Below the pieces are notes generated by a model, which was not told the DNA's origin, searched no databases, and worked only from the letters and a program-made list of their open reading frames with translations. Position numbers and translations under genes: made by a program. From Ramlibacter ginsenosidimutans (lineage in GTDB: Bacteria > Pseudomonadota > Gammaproteobacteria > Burkholderiales > Burkholderiaceae_C): 64,000 bases of DNA. The stretch is from assembly GCF_042678185.1 (NCBI RefSeq), contig NZ_JBHUDQ010000014.1. One strand, written 5' to 3'. Every line of letters begins with the position of its first letter. Position 1 is the first letter of the stretch. Below, piece by piece: positions 15,901 through 23,820 of the stretch.

Positions 15901-17071
15901 GCTCGAGCTGCGCCTGCAGCTGCTGCTGGCGGGGCCGCTGATCGCGACGCGGGGCTATGGCGCGGACCGTGTCGAACGTGCGTATGCGAGAGCCAGGGAG
16001 CTGGCGGCCTTGCTTGGCGACGAAGGCGCGGTGATGCGGGTGCTGCTCGGGCTGGAGGCCTACCACTTCATGCGCGCGAACTTCGAGAAGGCGCGCGCGC
16101 ATGCGGTGGAAGCGGCGGCGCGCGCCGAGGTCGGCGGCGCTGCGATCCATCGCATCCAGACCCAGTGGGCGCTGGCGAACATCCGCATGCACCAGGGCGA
16201 CATGCTGCGGGCCGTGCAGGAGATGGATGCCTGTCGCGCCGCCTACATGCGCCTCGCGCACCGGCCCGAAGCGGTGCAGGACCCGGGCGTGATGTGCCTG
16301 TGCTACTCCGCATGGTCGCTGTGGCAGCTCGGCTTGCCGGACGAAGCCCGCAGGCGCGTGATGGAAGTCGTGGCCCATGCCGAAAGCATCCGGCACCAGT
16401 TCAGCCTCGGCGAGGCCTACGGGTTCCGTGCCGCCGTGCTGCATTTCCGTGGAGAAAACCGCGAAGCCCTGGTCTCGGCCGAACGCGCGGTGCAGATCTG
16501 CGAGGAGAACGGCTTCACCGTGTGGCTCGCGCACGCGCGCATCATGCGTGGGCGCATCGCCGCGGAACTGGGCGATGTCGCTGCGGGCGTGGACGAGATG
16601 CGGCAAGGCTACGAAGCGTGGACGGCCTCGGGCGCCGTGGTCACCACGCCCTTCTACCTGGCCATGCGCGCCGAAGGCCACGCGCTCGACCATCGCCCCG
16701 AAGATGGCCTGGCGCTGCTGGAACAGGCGCTGGCGATCGTCAACCGCACGGGCGAGCGCTACTACGAGGCCGAAGTGCATCGGCTGATCGGCCGCCTCAC
16801 CCTGCAGAGTGCCGCGCGCGCCGGCCTGGACCGCCGCGCCGAGGCCGAGACCTGGATGCAGCAGGCGCTGCAGTGCGCACGCTCGCGCGAGCTCGGCTCG
16901 CTCGCACTGCGCGCTGCCATCGACCTGGCGGACCTCTGGCAACGCGAAGGCCGCGGCGAACAGGCGCGCGCCCTGCTCGCGGAGGCCTGCACCGCGATCG
17001 AGGGCGGCGAGGGCACCCGCGACATCACCGCCGCGCGGGAACGCATGAAGGTGGGCGCGACGACAAGCTAG
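12971..17071 (+). CDS. CHAT-like / degenerate class III cyclase / AAA-type ATPase / TPR-like protein
   Basis: The 1366-residue protein has four parts. Residues about 40-330 resemble a CHAT domain (NLQLDPSLAWVPWELLWDGK); a His is present (HAVVHYVG, His198) but no Cys stands where the caspase-like nucleophile is expected (LLISQAQ). Residues about 343-480 are a class III nucleotide cyclase domain with both metal aspartates (Asp349 and Asp393), but the purine-binding Lys position is Asp389 and the transition-state Asn is His453; Arg457 remains. Residues about 525-900 are an ATPase with Walker A GEAGIGKSR (Lys561) and Walker B MIVEDIHWLD. The rest looks helical and TPR-like. It heads the P450/DyP/patatin operon, 40 bases upstream, so a sensor or regulator role is inferred. 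The start ATG has no evident ribosome site. Confidence 0.85.
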   Translation: MDTPASTPSSEGAAIHLTLLAQRDGLAAVLTDLGLLARMETLQLDAAELARIRRALDGGATPEVPVPTLLLSKLLPEGIVRLLRELPGGCLNLQLDPSLAWVPWELLWDGKDWLGEKFQVCRRITAEPARVRATDRPLDRGVLKVLVVEGCDDEADAAAAPLSASLRSLGGLAVSVVQASDLPRPELLRLIGSHAVVHYVGPVDGRPAAGGSVLWWRQDEPLDLSAIASLASPPRLLISQAQAPTQALAAAANAAVAVAACRLGLNLLTCHAARGARPHGFLRDVYTAFLRGATAAEAVRASRASFRQQDGAAALALLRPELHGDGSFVLNEVRAPVDNVRQVTIVSIDLAGSTRLMGKLGAERYSELLAQYHERCDEILRSRGGSPDDFQGDDGAMCYFGTPVAREDAAAQALHASLELVDAVQALGLGIRIGVCTGQVVVREGQPVGPAIHLAARLQSVATPGTVVVGESTRRIVKERFQFEPLEDGILLKGFDGPQVCHRLLGAAPLAAEQADTGRLPTVTPFVGRRNELQALQEHWAAAQQGSLRIARVLGEAGIGKSRLVREFKQILVNGGHVVFEARCSPEHANSAFHPLIQALRKELWLGAGQDPEAMLARLRAMVTRTGELEDGATALLADLLSLPVAAPHPILEQSAERRRQLTVDLLVALALQVVRGRPGCMIVEDIHWLDPSTAEFLDRLTFAAREMPVLVCVTARTDAELRWRPRFAVYETELRGLSAELSRAMVLSACGRQRLPPELLQLIAARSDGVPLFLEESTRMALDLSTGQEPSDLATMPVPSTVLDLLTARLDRLGPGKELAQVGGTIGREFPLALLRAVLQHPASPLEPQDLTERLAELVRAGMLVAREDEAGPRFAFRHQLMRDAAYGSLLERDRVRLHKVIANVLSESFSGLAQRHPELLAYHYTEAGMDAQALRQWETAARQAAARSAHAEAISHVGNALAVLQRMPKDQDLLRLELRLQLLLAGPLIATRGYGADRVERAYARARELAALLGDEGAVMRVLLGLEAYHFMRANFEKARAHAVEAAARAEVGGAAIHRIQTQWALANIRMHQGDMLRAVQEMDACRAAYMRLAHRPEAVQDPGVMCLCYSAWSLWQLGLPDEARRRVMEVVAHAESIRHQFSLGEAYGFRAAVLHFRGENREALVSAERAVQICEENGFTVWLAHARIMRGRIAAELGDVAAGVDEMRQGYEAWTASGAVVTTPFYLAMRAEGHALDHRPEDGLALLEQALAIVNRTGERYYEAEVHRLIGRLTLQSAARAGLDRRAEAETWMQQALQCARSRELGSLALRAAIDLADLWQREGRGEQARALLAEACTAIEGGEGTRDITAARERMKVGATTS

Positions 17072-17111
17072 CTGGACGCGGGCGGCGCACCGCCGTGGAG
17101 GAGAGCGAAGA

Positions 17112-18839
17112 ATGGCGAAGAAGTCCAGGCTCCAGTGGATCGAGGACGAGCGCAACCCGCTGGCGCAGAACCGGATGCTGTTCCGGTCGCTGCGGCACGA
17201 CGTGCGACGCGCGGCGCTGTACCGCGACCTCGCGGCGCGTGGATTCCCCGCGCTTGCGTTCAAGAGCGTGCTGCGCATGCGCAGCAACGCGAGCTGGCCG
17301 AGCGAGACCGTGTACCTGCTGACGGCCCGGCAGGACATCGCGCTCGCGCTGCAGCAGGGCAGCGTCAAGCCCTATTCCGAGCTCGATAGCGGCGGCAGGT
17401 TCATGCTGGGCGTGGACGCGCCTGCCGCGCATCGCGACCAACGCGAGAAAGCGGAAAAGGCGCTCGCGTTCCCACCAGCGCAGATCAATGCCTGCGTCCA
17501 GGAAGCGCTGGCGCGGACCATGGTGCTGGCGGAACGGCTGGGAGAGTTCGACCTGGTGCGCGACGTGGCGGAACAGGCCGCCCTGCGACTGATGTCGATC
17601 CTCTTCGGCATGCCAGCAAAAGCCTATTACGTCCTCGAGCAGGGCATGCAAGCGGCGTACACGCGGCTGACCTTCCAGATCATCGGCCGGCATTTCGTGG
17701 AGAACGACGGCCTGCCGCCACCGGATTCTCGGGCCACCGCGGAAGGGAAGAAGCGGGTGGAACAGGTCGCCCTGGATGCGGCACAGGGCAAGGACTTTCC
17801 CGAATTCTGGGATGAGCACGTGCACGTCGGGAACGCCAGCGGGGCGCTGGCGAAGTCCTTCCCCGGTGACCCGGAGATGCAGAAGATCGTCATCCTCGGC
17901 CTGATCGCGGGGACCGCCGGCAATGTGGCGTCGGCAGTAGCGAACACGATGGACTGGTTCTTTCGGCAAATGTGGCAAGGAGAGCTGCTCATCGACCGGG
18001 CGGGCCGGGCCGCCAGGCGTGACGACGGGGCGGAACTGGACGGACTGGTCGACCTCGCCCTTTCGATGCGCCCGCCGGCGCCATTTCTCACCCGGGTGAC
18101 GCGTTCCCCGATGAGAGTGACGGGAATCGACGGCGAGCTGGAACCCGGAACGACACTGCTGCTCGCCCTGGGCGCGGACGTGCCCTGCGACTGGTCCCTG
18201 GTCTTCGGGGGAGACCTCTCGGGGCCGCCCTACATGCACAGCTGCATCGGCCGCCACCTCGCGTTGCCACTGGTTCGCGAAACCGTTCGCCAGGTGTTGC
18301 GGCTGCCCGGGCTCGCCCGTGTGATCGATCCCGCCACGGGCCGGCCCAAGCCGCTGGTGAAGCAATGGGGAGCTGGCTGCCTCTCCTTTCCCCTGCGTTA
18401 TGCGCGCGCTCGGCGCATGAACCAGCAGCCCTTGTTCCTGTCCCTGAAGATCAAGGAGCCGGTCGCCCAGAACGCCCTGATCCTGAAGGAGCTGACGCGC
18501 GTGGGCGCGCCGGTCGTCGAGCGCGCCCTGGCCGAAGCGAACAACGTGCACTTCGCGTGGTTCGGCCTCATCAAGGGGGACACGCACCTGTTCATGTACA
18601 CCGTGTACGACGGCGACTTCGATGCCTACGTCGAACACTTCGCGATGAAGGTGCCGCTGTTCAACGAGCAGTTCCGTTTCCTCGAGGGCGCGCCGCCCAC
18701 GCCCGTGCGCGACCATCCCCGGGAGTTCGTCGAGTTCCTCCGCAAGAACAACAACGCTCCGCTGGGCGGCTATTTCTACAGCGCCTATCCCGGCGCCGGC
18801 GTGGCGGACATCCAGAACGCAGGGCTGGGCCAGACATGA
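17112..18839 (+). CDS. P450-like haem protein lacking ExxR, with a fused C-terminal alpha/beta domain
   Basis: Residues 1-436 of this 575-residue protein are cytochrome P450-like: the haem loop ends YMHSCIGRHLALPLV with Cys378 as thiolate ligand, a B-C region reads SGGRFMLGVDAPAAHRDQR, and helix I is GLIAGTAGNVASAV (residue 263 on), without the acid-alcohol pair of monooxygenases. Where helix K should carry ExxR before RPP, it reads LALSMRPP, so both Glu and Arg are missing. Residues about 437-575 are an added domain (HFAWFGLIKGDTHLFMYTVY) resembling a dimeric alpha/beta-barrel fold. Peroxygenase or hydroperoxide-rearranging activity fits better than monooxygenation (inference). It has a GGAGGAG ribosome site and overlaps the DyP gene by ATGA. 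Confidence 0.8.
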   Translation: MAKKSRLQWIEDERNPLAQNRMLFRSLRHDVRRAALYRDLAARGFPALAFKSVLRMRSNASWPSETVYLLTARQDIALALQQGSVKPYSELDSGGRFMLGVDAPAAHRDQREKAEKALAFPPAQINACVQEALARTMVLAERLGEFDLVRDVAEQAALRLMSILFGMPAKAYYVLEQGMQAAYTRLTFQIIGRHFVENDGLPPPDSRATAEGKKRVEQVALDAAQGKDFPEFWDEHVHVGNASGALAKSFPGDPEMQKIVILGLIAGTAGNVASAVANTMDWFFRQMWQGELLIDRAGRAARRDDGAELDGLVDLALSMRPPAPFLTRVTRSPMRVTGIDGELEPGTTLLLALGADVPCDWSLVFGGDLSGPPYMHSCIGRHLALPLVRETVRQVLRLPGLARVIDPATGRPKPLVKQWGAGCLSFPLRYARARRMNQQPLFLSLKIKEPVAQNALILKELTRVGAPVVERALAEANNVHFAWFGLIKGDTHLFMYTVYDGDFDAYVEHFAMKVPLFNEQFRFLEGAPPTPVRDHPREFVEFLRKNNNAPLGGYFYSAYPGAGVADIQNAGLGQT

Positions 18840-20260
18840 GCGCCGCACCCACCGACACCGAACTGGAGCACGAGGCGCAAGGCCTGCCTCTCACCGGATA
18901 CGGTGCACGCTATGCGGCGATGCGCAACCTGGTGCTGACGGTGACGAAGCCGGGCGAAGCGCGCAAGTTCCTCGAGAAGCTCCACGCGTCGGACTGGCTG
19001 GACTTCGGCGGCAAGAAGACGGGTTGGCCCGAGGTGGCAGGGGTCAACATCGGCTTCACCTGCGAAGGACTGCGCGTGCTCGGGGCGCCGAACAGGATCC
19101 TCGACCTGTTCAGGAAGAAGTCTCCCGCGTTCGCGGAAGGAGCACCGTTGCGCGGGGCGCGCTACCTGGGTGACGCCGGCGTGAGCGCGGTCGAACGGTG
19201 GAAGAGCGTGTTCCAGCTTCACGCCGCGCACGTGTGGATCGCCATCAATGCAGCCGACGCGCAGGCCCTGGAGCGCGCGACGAGCAGCCTGCGCGACCTG
19301 GAGGGCGCATCCGGGCTCGCCGGCTGGGGCAGCCGCGATGCCGTGCCGGACGGCGAGCAGCTCTTCGAGGGCGGTGACAGGGAGAAGCGCTTCGTGCACT
19401 TCGGTTTCCGCGACAACCTCACCCAGCCGAGCATCTTCGCGCCCGACGGGAAACTGCCGACGGAGCGGGGCGTGGCGCTGCCAGCCGGAGACCTTCTGCT
19501 CGGTTATCCGAACAGCCAGGAGGCGAATGTCTGGGCCGCCGATGGAACCATGCGCGAGCTCGAGGAGTTCGTTCGCAACGGAACCTTCGGCGTCCTGCGC
19601 CAGATCGAGCAGGACGAAGCGGCGTTCAACGACTTCCTGGCCGCGCAGTGCAAGGAGTGGAACGGCCGGACCGGCTACTGGTTCGTGACACCCGACTACT
19701 TGAAAGCGAAGCTCTGTGGCCGCTGGCCCGGCGGCGCGCCGATCCAGCCGGAGGACCTTGAGGAGCCAGCGGACTGGAGCCCCGGTGGTCCGGATTTCGA
19801 CTTCACCCAGGACAAGGATGGCTTCGGCTGCCCCTTCGGCGCCCACATCCGCCGGGCCAACCCGCGCAAGGATCCGCTGATGCCGCCGGTGCAACGCCCG
19901 CTGTTCCGCCGCAGCATCCCCTACGGACCGCGCTACCAGGCGGGGACGGAGAGCGCCGAGCGCGGACTGATCGGCGTCTTCTTCTGCGCACACATCGACG
20001 AACAGTTCGAGCTGCTCGTCTCGGAATGGCTGGAGAAGAACCCGCTGGGACCGAAGAACACCGGGCGCGCGAAGGACCCGCTCTCCGCACATCACGACGG
20101 GGCGGACGCGGCGTTCCACATCCCCCTGCAGCGCGCCGCGCCGATCGTGCTGAAAGGCTTTCGGGACTTCGTGCACACACGCGGCACCCTCTATGCGCTG
20201 TTCCCGAGCCGAAGCGCACTGCAGGCCATCGCTGGTGGTGGATCGTGGAGGACGCCATGA
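18836..20260 (+). CDS. DyP-type haem peroxidase (first copy, large type)
   Basis: This 474-residue protein is a dye-decolourising-type peroxidase. The family motif GxxDG appears as GFRDN (Gly190 to Asn194, with the acid-base Asp193 kept and the last Gly changed to Asn). The proximal haem ligand is His337 (GAHIRRANPR) and the distal arginine is Arg358 or Arg359 (LFRRSIPYG). It lacks a signal peptide, so it should be cytoplasmic or carried by a partner. It reduces hydrogen or organic peroxides. Its start and stop both overlap neighbours by ATGA (P450-like before, patatin after), so the three proteins are probably made in step. Confidence 0.9.
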   Translation: MSAAPTDTELEHEAQGLPLTGYGARYAAMRNLVLTVTKPGEARKFLEKLHASDWLDFGGKKTGWPEVAGVNIGFTCEGLRVLGAPNRILDLFRKKSPAFAEGAPLRGARYLGDAGVSAVERWKSVFQLHAAHVWIAINAADAQALERATSSLRDLEGASGLAGWGSRDAVPDGEQLFEGGDREKRFVHFGFRDNLTQPSIFAPDGKLPTERGVALPAGDLLLGYPNSQEANVWAADGTMRELEEFVRNGTFGVLRQIEQDEAAFNDFLAAQCKEWNGRTGYWFVTPDYLKAKLCGRWPGGAPIQPEDLEEPADWSPGGPDFDFTQDKDGFGCPFGAHIRRANPRKDPLMPPVQRPLFRRSIPYGPRYQAGTESAERGLIGVFFCAHIDEQFELLVSEWLEKNPLGPKNTGRAKDPLSAHHDGADAAFHIPLQRAAPIVLKGFRDFVHTRGTLYALFPSRSALQAIAGGGSWRTP

Positions 20261-22272
20261 CCGAGACAGGGGAGCAGGAAGCGGCCGCTGGCGCGGACGG
20301 CGCGAACGCCGCAGGCGCGCCGGGCGACTGGATGGACGCGCCGGCCGACCGCTTCTGCGACGTCGTGATGGAGGGCGGCGTCACCAGCGGCATCATCTAC
20401 GCGTCGGCGGTCGTCGAACTCGCACGCCAGTACCGGTTCCAGAGCATCGGCGGCAGTTCCATCGGCGCTTTCGCCGCCGCCCTCGCGGCGGCCGCGGAGT
20501 ACCGGCGGCGTCACGGCAGCGGCGAAGGTTTCAAGGAGCTCGACGCACTGCCCGAGAAGCTCGCCGCCGTGCGCAAGGGGCGAACCCAGCTCGAGCGACT
20601 ATTCCAGCCGCAGCCCGGCACCCGCAGGCTGTTCCAGATTTTCCTCTCCACGCTGAACAACAAGAGCGGCGTGCGGTACGCGGCTGCGGGATTGCGGGAA
20701 GCGGTCCACCAGTACCGTCGTCGCGTGATCCTGCTGGCGGTCGTCCTGCTCGCGATCGTGCTGGTCGGCCCGTTGCTCTCGGTGCTCGAATGCGCGCGTT
20801 CGTGGGCCGGGCCGGGTTCGCCGGCCTGGCCGGCCTGGCTGAATTGGTTCACCTGCTCCTTCACGGGGCTGTCCTGGATCGCCGCCGCACTGCTGGCGGT
20901 GGGGATTGCCGTGGTGGGCGGCGTGCTCTCCGGCGTCGTCCAGGACTTCACGCGCAGTGTCGTTCCCAACGGCTTCGGCTTGTGCCGGGGCTGGGATCCG
21001 GACAAACCGAAGTCGCTGGATCTTGCCGCCTTCCTCCATGTGTCGATCCAGAAGGTGGCCGGCCGCGACCCATCCAGCGATCAACCCCTCACCTTCCGCG
21101 ATCTCTGGAACGCGCCCGGCTCGCCGGGCCAGATGCTGGGCTTCCAGAGAACGGACCAGCGCGCACGGTCCATCAACCTCGAGGTGTATTCGAGCAACCT
21201 CTCGCAAGGGCGCCCGTACCGCTTCCCGCTGGACGAAGAGGAGGACATGGGGCGGCTCTTCTTTCGGACAGAGGAACTGGAGCGGTATTTCCCGGCGGAA
21301 CTCGTGCGCTACCTGGCCGCCGTTTCCACGCCGTACGCGCCGCGCAGCAGCCTGGATCCGCCGGCGGGCGGCGATTACGCGGACCTGCTGGAACTGCCCA
21401 TCGAGGACATGCCCATCGTCGTGGCCGCGCGCCTGGCCATGAGCTTTCCGCTCCTGATCTCCGCGGTGCCTTTGCACGCGGTCGACCACTCACGGCGCAG
21501 CATCGAGCGATGCTGGATGTCCGATGGCGGACTCTGTTCCAACTTCCCCATCCACCTGTTCGACAGCTTCCTGCCGATGTGGCCGACGTTCGGCATTTCG
21601 CTCAACACGCGCGACCGGGGCTCGGCGCGCCACGTCTGGCTTCCGAGGTTCCACACCAGCGGGCGCGGCGACCGCTGGGACCACGCGCCGGAGGAATCCA
21701 CATGGCGGCTCTTTGCCTTCCTGGTGAGTATCTGGAAGACCACCTGGCACTGGAATGACAGCACGATGATGCGCATGCCCGGCGTGCGCGACCGGGTGGT
21801 TCGCATCTATCTCGATCCCGGAGAAGGCGGCGTCAACATCAGGATGAGCGCGGAGAAGATCCGGCGGCTCGGCGAGAAGTACGGCAAGCCCGCAGCCGAA
21901 GACTTCATCCGCAAGTTCGTCGATCACCAAGCCAGGGGCTGGCGGGAGCATCGCTGGGTCCGGTTCAACACCCTGCTGGTCGCGCTGCGCGACCGGATGG
22001 AGAATTTCGGGAAGGCAGTCGATCTCGACCGGCATACGGAACCGCTAGTCCCCCAGATCCGGGATGCGGAGAAGGAAGCTCCGCTGCGGCGGGATCCCAA
22101 CCACGTGAAGCCGTGGCCTTCGGAAATCCCCCTCAATGCGAAGCAGGTCCGGGAACTGCTCACGCTCGTTGCCGCGCTGCGCCAGTTGGAGCGTGCGTTC
22201 GACGATGCCGGCGACACCCGCCCCTATCGCGCCGTGCCACGACCCAGCCTGCGCATCCGCCATCCGACCTGA
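20257..22272 (+). CDS. Patatin-like phospholipase with a transmembrane insertion
   Basis: This 671-residue lipid acyl hydrolase carries the patatin dyad: nucleophile Ser68 in GGSSIGAF and Asp423 in SDGGLCSNFP. The oxyanion stretch is MEGGVTSGI. Between Ser and Asp lies an insert of about 350 residues containing two hydrophobic helices (about 157-178 and 207-230), so the enzyme should sit at the inner membrane with its active site on one face; normal patatin domains are much shorter. It may release fatty acids from membrane phospholipids for the haem enzymes encoded upstream (inference). It is the last gene of the operon; no clear terminator is visible before the convergent gene at 22319. Confidence 0.88.
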   Translation: MTETGEQEAAAGADGANAAGAPGDWMDAPADRFCDVVMEGGVTSGIIYASAVVELARQYRFQSIGGSSIGAFAAALAAAAEYRRRHGSGEGFKELDALPEKLAAVRKGRTQLERLFQPQPGTRRLFQIFLSTLNNKSGVRYAAAGLREAVHQYRRRVILLAVVLLAIVLVGPLLSVLECARSWAGPGSPAWPAWLNWFTCSFTGLSWIAAALLAVGIAVVGGVLSGVVQDFTRSVVPNGFGLCRGWDPDKPKSLDLAAFLHVSIQKVAGRDPSSDQPLTFRDLWNAPGSPGQMLGFQRTDQRARSINLEVYSSNLSQGRPYRFPLDEEEDMGRLFFRTEELERYFPAELVRYLAAVSTPYAPRSSLDPPAGGDYADLLELPIEDMPIVVAARLAMSFPLLISAVPLHAVDHSRRSIERCWMSDGGLCSNFPIHLFDSFLPMWPTFGISLNTRDRGSARHVWLPRFHTSGRGDRWDHAPEESTWRLFAFLVSIWKTTWHWNDSTMMRMPGVRDRVVRIYLDPGEGGVNIRMSAEKIRRLGEKYGKPAAEDFIRKFVDHQARGWREHRWVRFNTLLVALRDRMENFGKAVDLDRHTEPLVPQIRDAEKEAPLRRDPNHVKPWPSEIPLNAKQVRELLTLVAALRQLERAFDDAGDTRPYRAVPRPSLRIRHPT

Positions 22273-22318
22273 AGCCCGCGAGGGACTTTCCCGGTCTTCC
22301 CAGCAACGAGCATTCCTT

Positions 22319-22987
22319 TCAATAGGTCCCGACCTCGATCGGCTGTTCGCGCTCGATGGCGCGCAGCCGCCGCGCCCAGGCATCGAGCCACGCTTTGCGC
22401 TGGGCAGCGTCGACGCGCGCAGCACCGAAGTGCACCTGCGGCGCCAGCACCGAGTAACCCTCGAACGCCAGCATGCCACGCTGGATGGGCCGCAGGATCG
22501 CGTCGAGGTCGCCGTTGAAGCCGCCGCGCTCGTACGCGGGCTGCGGGCCGCCGGTAGTCAGCGACAGCAGGGCGCGCCGGCCGCGGAACTTGCCCGTTTC
22601 GTAGATGTGGCCGCCGCCGTAGGTCCGGCCCATCGCGAACACGCGGTCCACCCAGCCTTTGAGGATCGCGGGCAGGCCGAACCACCAGAGCGGGAACTGC
22701 CAGATCATCAGGTCGGCGGCTTCCATCTTTGCGAGCTCCGCCTCCACCTCGGGAGCGAAGCCGGCGTGCTCGCTGGCATGCAGTTCCTCCGCCTGCAGCT
22801 TCAGGTAGTCCGGGTCGTGCACGGTCGTGAAGTTGCGCCGGCTGGAAACCGGATCGAAGCCCATGCGATAGAGGTCGCTGGTGGCCACCTCGTGGCCGGC
22901 ACCGCGCAGGGTGTCGACGGCCGTGTCGAACAGCGCGCCGTTGAAGCTGCGGGGCTCGGGATGGGCGAGGACGATGAAGATCTTCAT
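22319..22987 (-). CDS. NAD(P)H-dependent oxidoreductase, flavodoxin fold (KefF/MdaB/NQO-like)
   Basis: This 222-residue flavoprotein of the NAD(P)H:quinone reductase family starts with FIVLAHPEPRSFNGALFDTA, contains the conserved WQFPLWWFGLPAILKGWVDRVF segment and the LSLTTGGP loop that contacts FMN. It would carry out two-electron reduction of quinones or similar electrophiles. The ATG at 22987 yields the standard N-terminus; a GTG at 23002 overlapping the upstream SDR stop would add five residues. It forms a two-gene operon with the SDR gene and is divergent from a LysR gene, a layout typical of LysR-controlled detoxification loci. Confidence 0.9.
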   Translation of the reverse strand: MKIFIVLAHPEPRSFNGALFDTAVDTLRGAGHEVATSDLYRMGFDPVSSRRNFTTVHDPDYLKLQAEELHASEHAGFAPEVEAELAKMEAADLMIWQFPLWWFGLPAILKGWVDRVFAMGRTYGGGHIYETGKFRGRRALLSLTTGGPQPAYERGGFNGDLDAILRPIQRGMLAFEGYSVLAPQVHFGAARVDAAQRKAWLDAWARRLRAIEREQPIEVGTY

Positions 22988-22998
22988 GCCTGGCCGAC

Positions 22999-23721
22999 TC
23001 ACAAGGGCATCCGCGCGCCGCCGTCGATGTCGAGCAGCACGCCGGTGGCGAAGGTGTTCGCAAGCAGCAGTTCGACCGCGGCGGCGATGTCTTCGCTGCG
23101 GCCCACGCGGCCCACCGGCAGCGATTTGGCAGCGCCGGCGAACATGCCGGCCTTGGCCTCTGCCGGCATGCCGTCGTACGCCGGCGTGTCGACGAGGCCG
23201 GGCGAAATCACGTTCACGCGCAGCGGCGCCAGTTCGCGCGCCAGCGTCTGGGCCATTTGCGTGATGCCGCCGTTGATGGCCGCCAAGCCGGCGGTGCCAT
23301 TCATGGCGACCCGGGACGCAGCGCCCGTGAGCATCACCACGGAGCCGTCCTTGCGCAGGATAGGCAACGCCGCTTGCAGCGATTGCCAGTAGCCGAGCAG
23401 CTTGGTGTCGAAGGCACGGCGCAGCGCCTCAGGCGTGGTGTGGGCGAAGGGGCCCCAGGCCGCCGTTCCGCCAGCGGCGAGCACCAGGTGATCCAGGCGG
23501 CCGACGCGGGCCATCAGGGCCGCCAGCGATTTCGGATCGGTGCAGTCGGCCGCGATGCCGGCCGCCTTGCCCCCCAGCGACTGGACGGCCGCCTGCAGGC
23601 GCGCCGCGTCGCGGCCGGCAATGAAGACGTCGGCGCCGGCGCGGACCAGTTGCTGGGCGCTGGCCAGGCCCATGCCGCTGGAGCCGCCAATGATGAGGAT
23701 GCGTTGTTGTGCGAGTGACAT
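22999..23721 (-). CDS. Atypical short-chain dehydrogenase/reductase (SDR) family protein
   Basis: The 240-residue Rossmann protein has the nucleotide loop GGSSGMGLASA and the LVLAAGG strand of classical SDRs. Its catalytic region is altered: the serine is kept (LTGAASRVA), but the YxxxK pair aligns with LAAIN, so the acid-base tyrosine and lysine are both missing. Such SDRs are a recognised atypical group and may act on unusual substrates or bind NAD(P) without classical chemistry. The C-terminus (DIDGGARMPL) is normal. It is the first gene of the operon under the divergent LysR regulator. Confidence 0.88.
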   Translation of the reverse strand: MSLAQQRILIIGGSSGMGLASAQQLVRAGADVFIAGRDAARLQAAVQSLGGKAAGIAADCTDPKSLAALMARVGRLDHLVLAAGGTAAWGPFAHTTPEALRRAFDTKLLGYWQSLQAALPILRKDGSVVMLTGAASRVAMNGTAGLAAINGGITQMAQTLARELAPLRVNVISPGLVDTPAYDGMPAEAKAGMFAGAAKSLPVGRVGRSEDIAAAVELLLANTFATGVLLDIDGGARMPL

Positions 23722-23777
23722 GAAGGCCTCTGATGCGAAGTGGATGGGATGCAGGAAGTGTGGGTGCGCGTGATCAA

Positions 23778-23805
23778 TTCGTAAAATGGATGCTCGTTAT
23801 ACGAA
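23778..23805. promoter_or_regulatory. Candidate LysR-type binding region in a divergent promoter
   Basis: TTCGTA (23778-23783) and TACGAA (23800-23805) form an inverted repeat with 16 bases between, and the right arm is itself part of the palindrome TCGTTATACGA (23794-23804). It lies just before the lysR start and opposite the SDR promoter, the expected place for an autoregulatory and activating site. Confidence 0.5.
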
Positions 23806-23820
23806 CAATCCAAGGCTTCT

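Noticed and set aside
12446..17368. A minus-strand open frame of about 1640 codons opposite the cyclase/ATPase gene
   Set aside because: It is antisense to a gene with clear domains, has Arg/His/Gln-rich low-complexity translation and no family motif. Long antisense frames are expected in DNA this GC-rich.
22319..23721. Including the NAD(P)H oxidoreductase and SDR in the P450/DyP operon as redox partners
   Set aside because: They lie on the opposite strand under a LysR-type divergent promoter, and neither is a typical P450 reductase.
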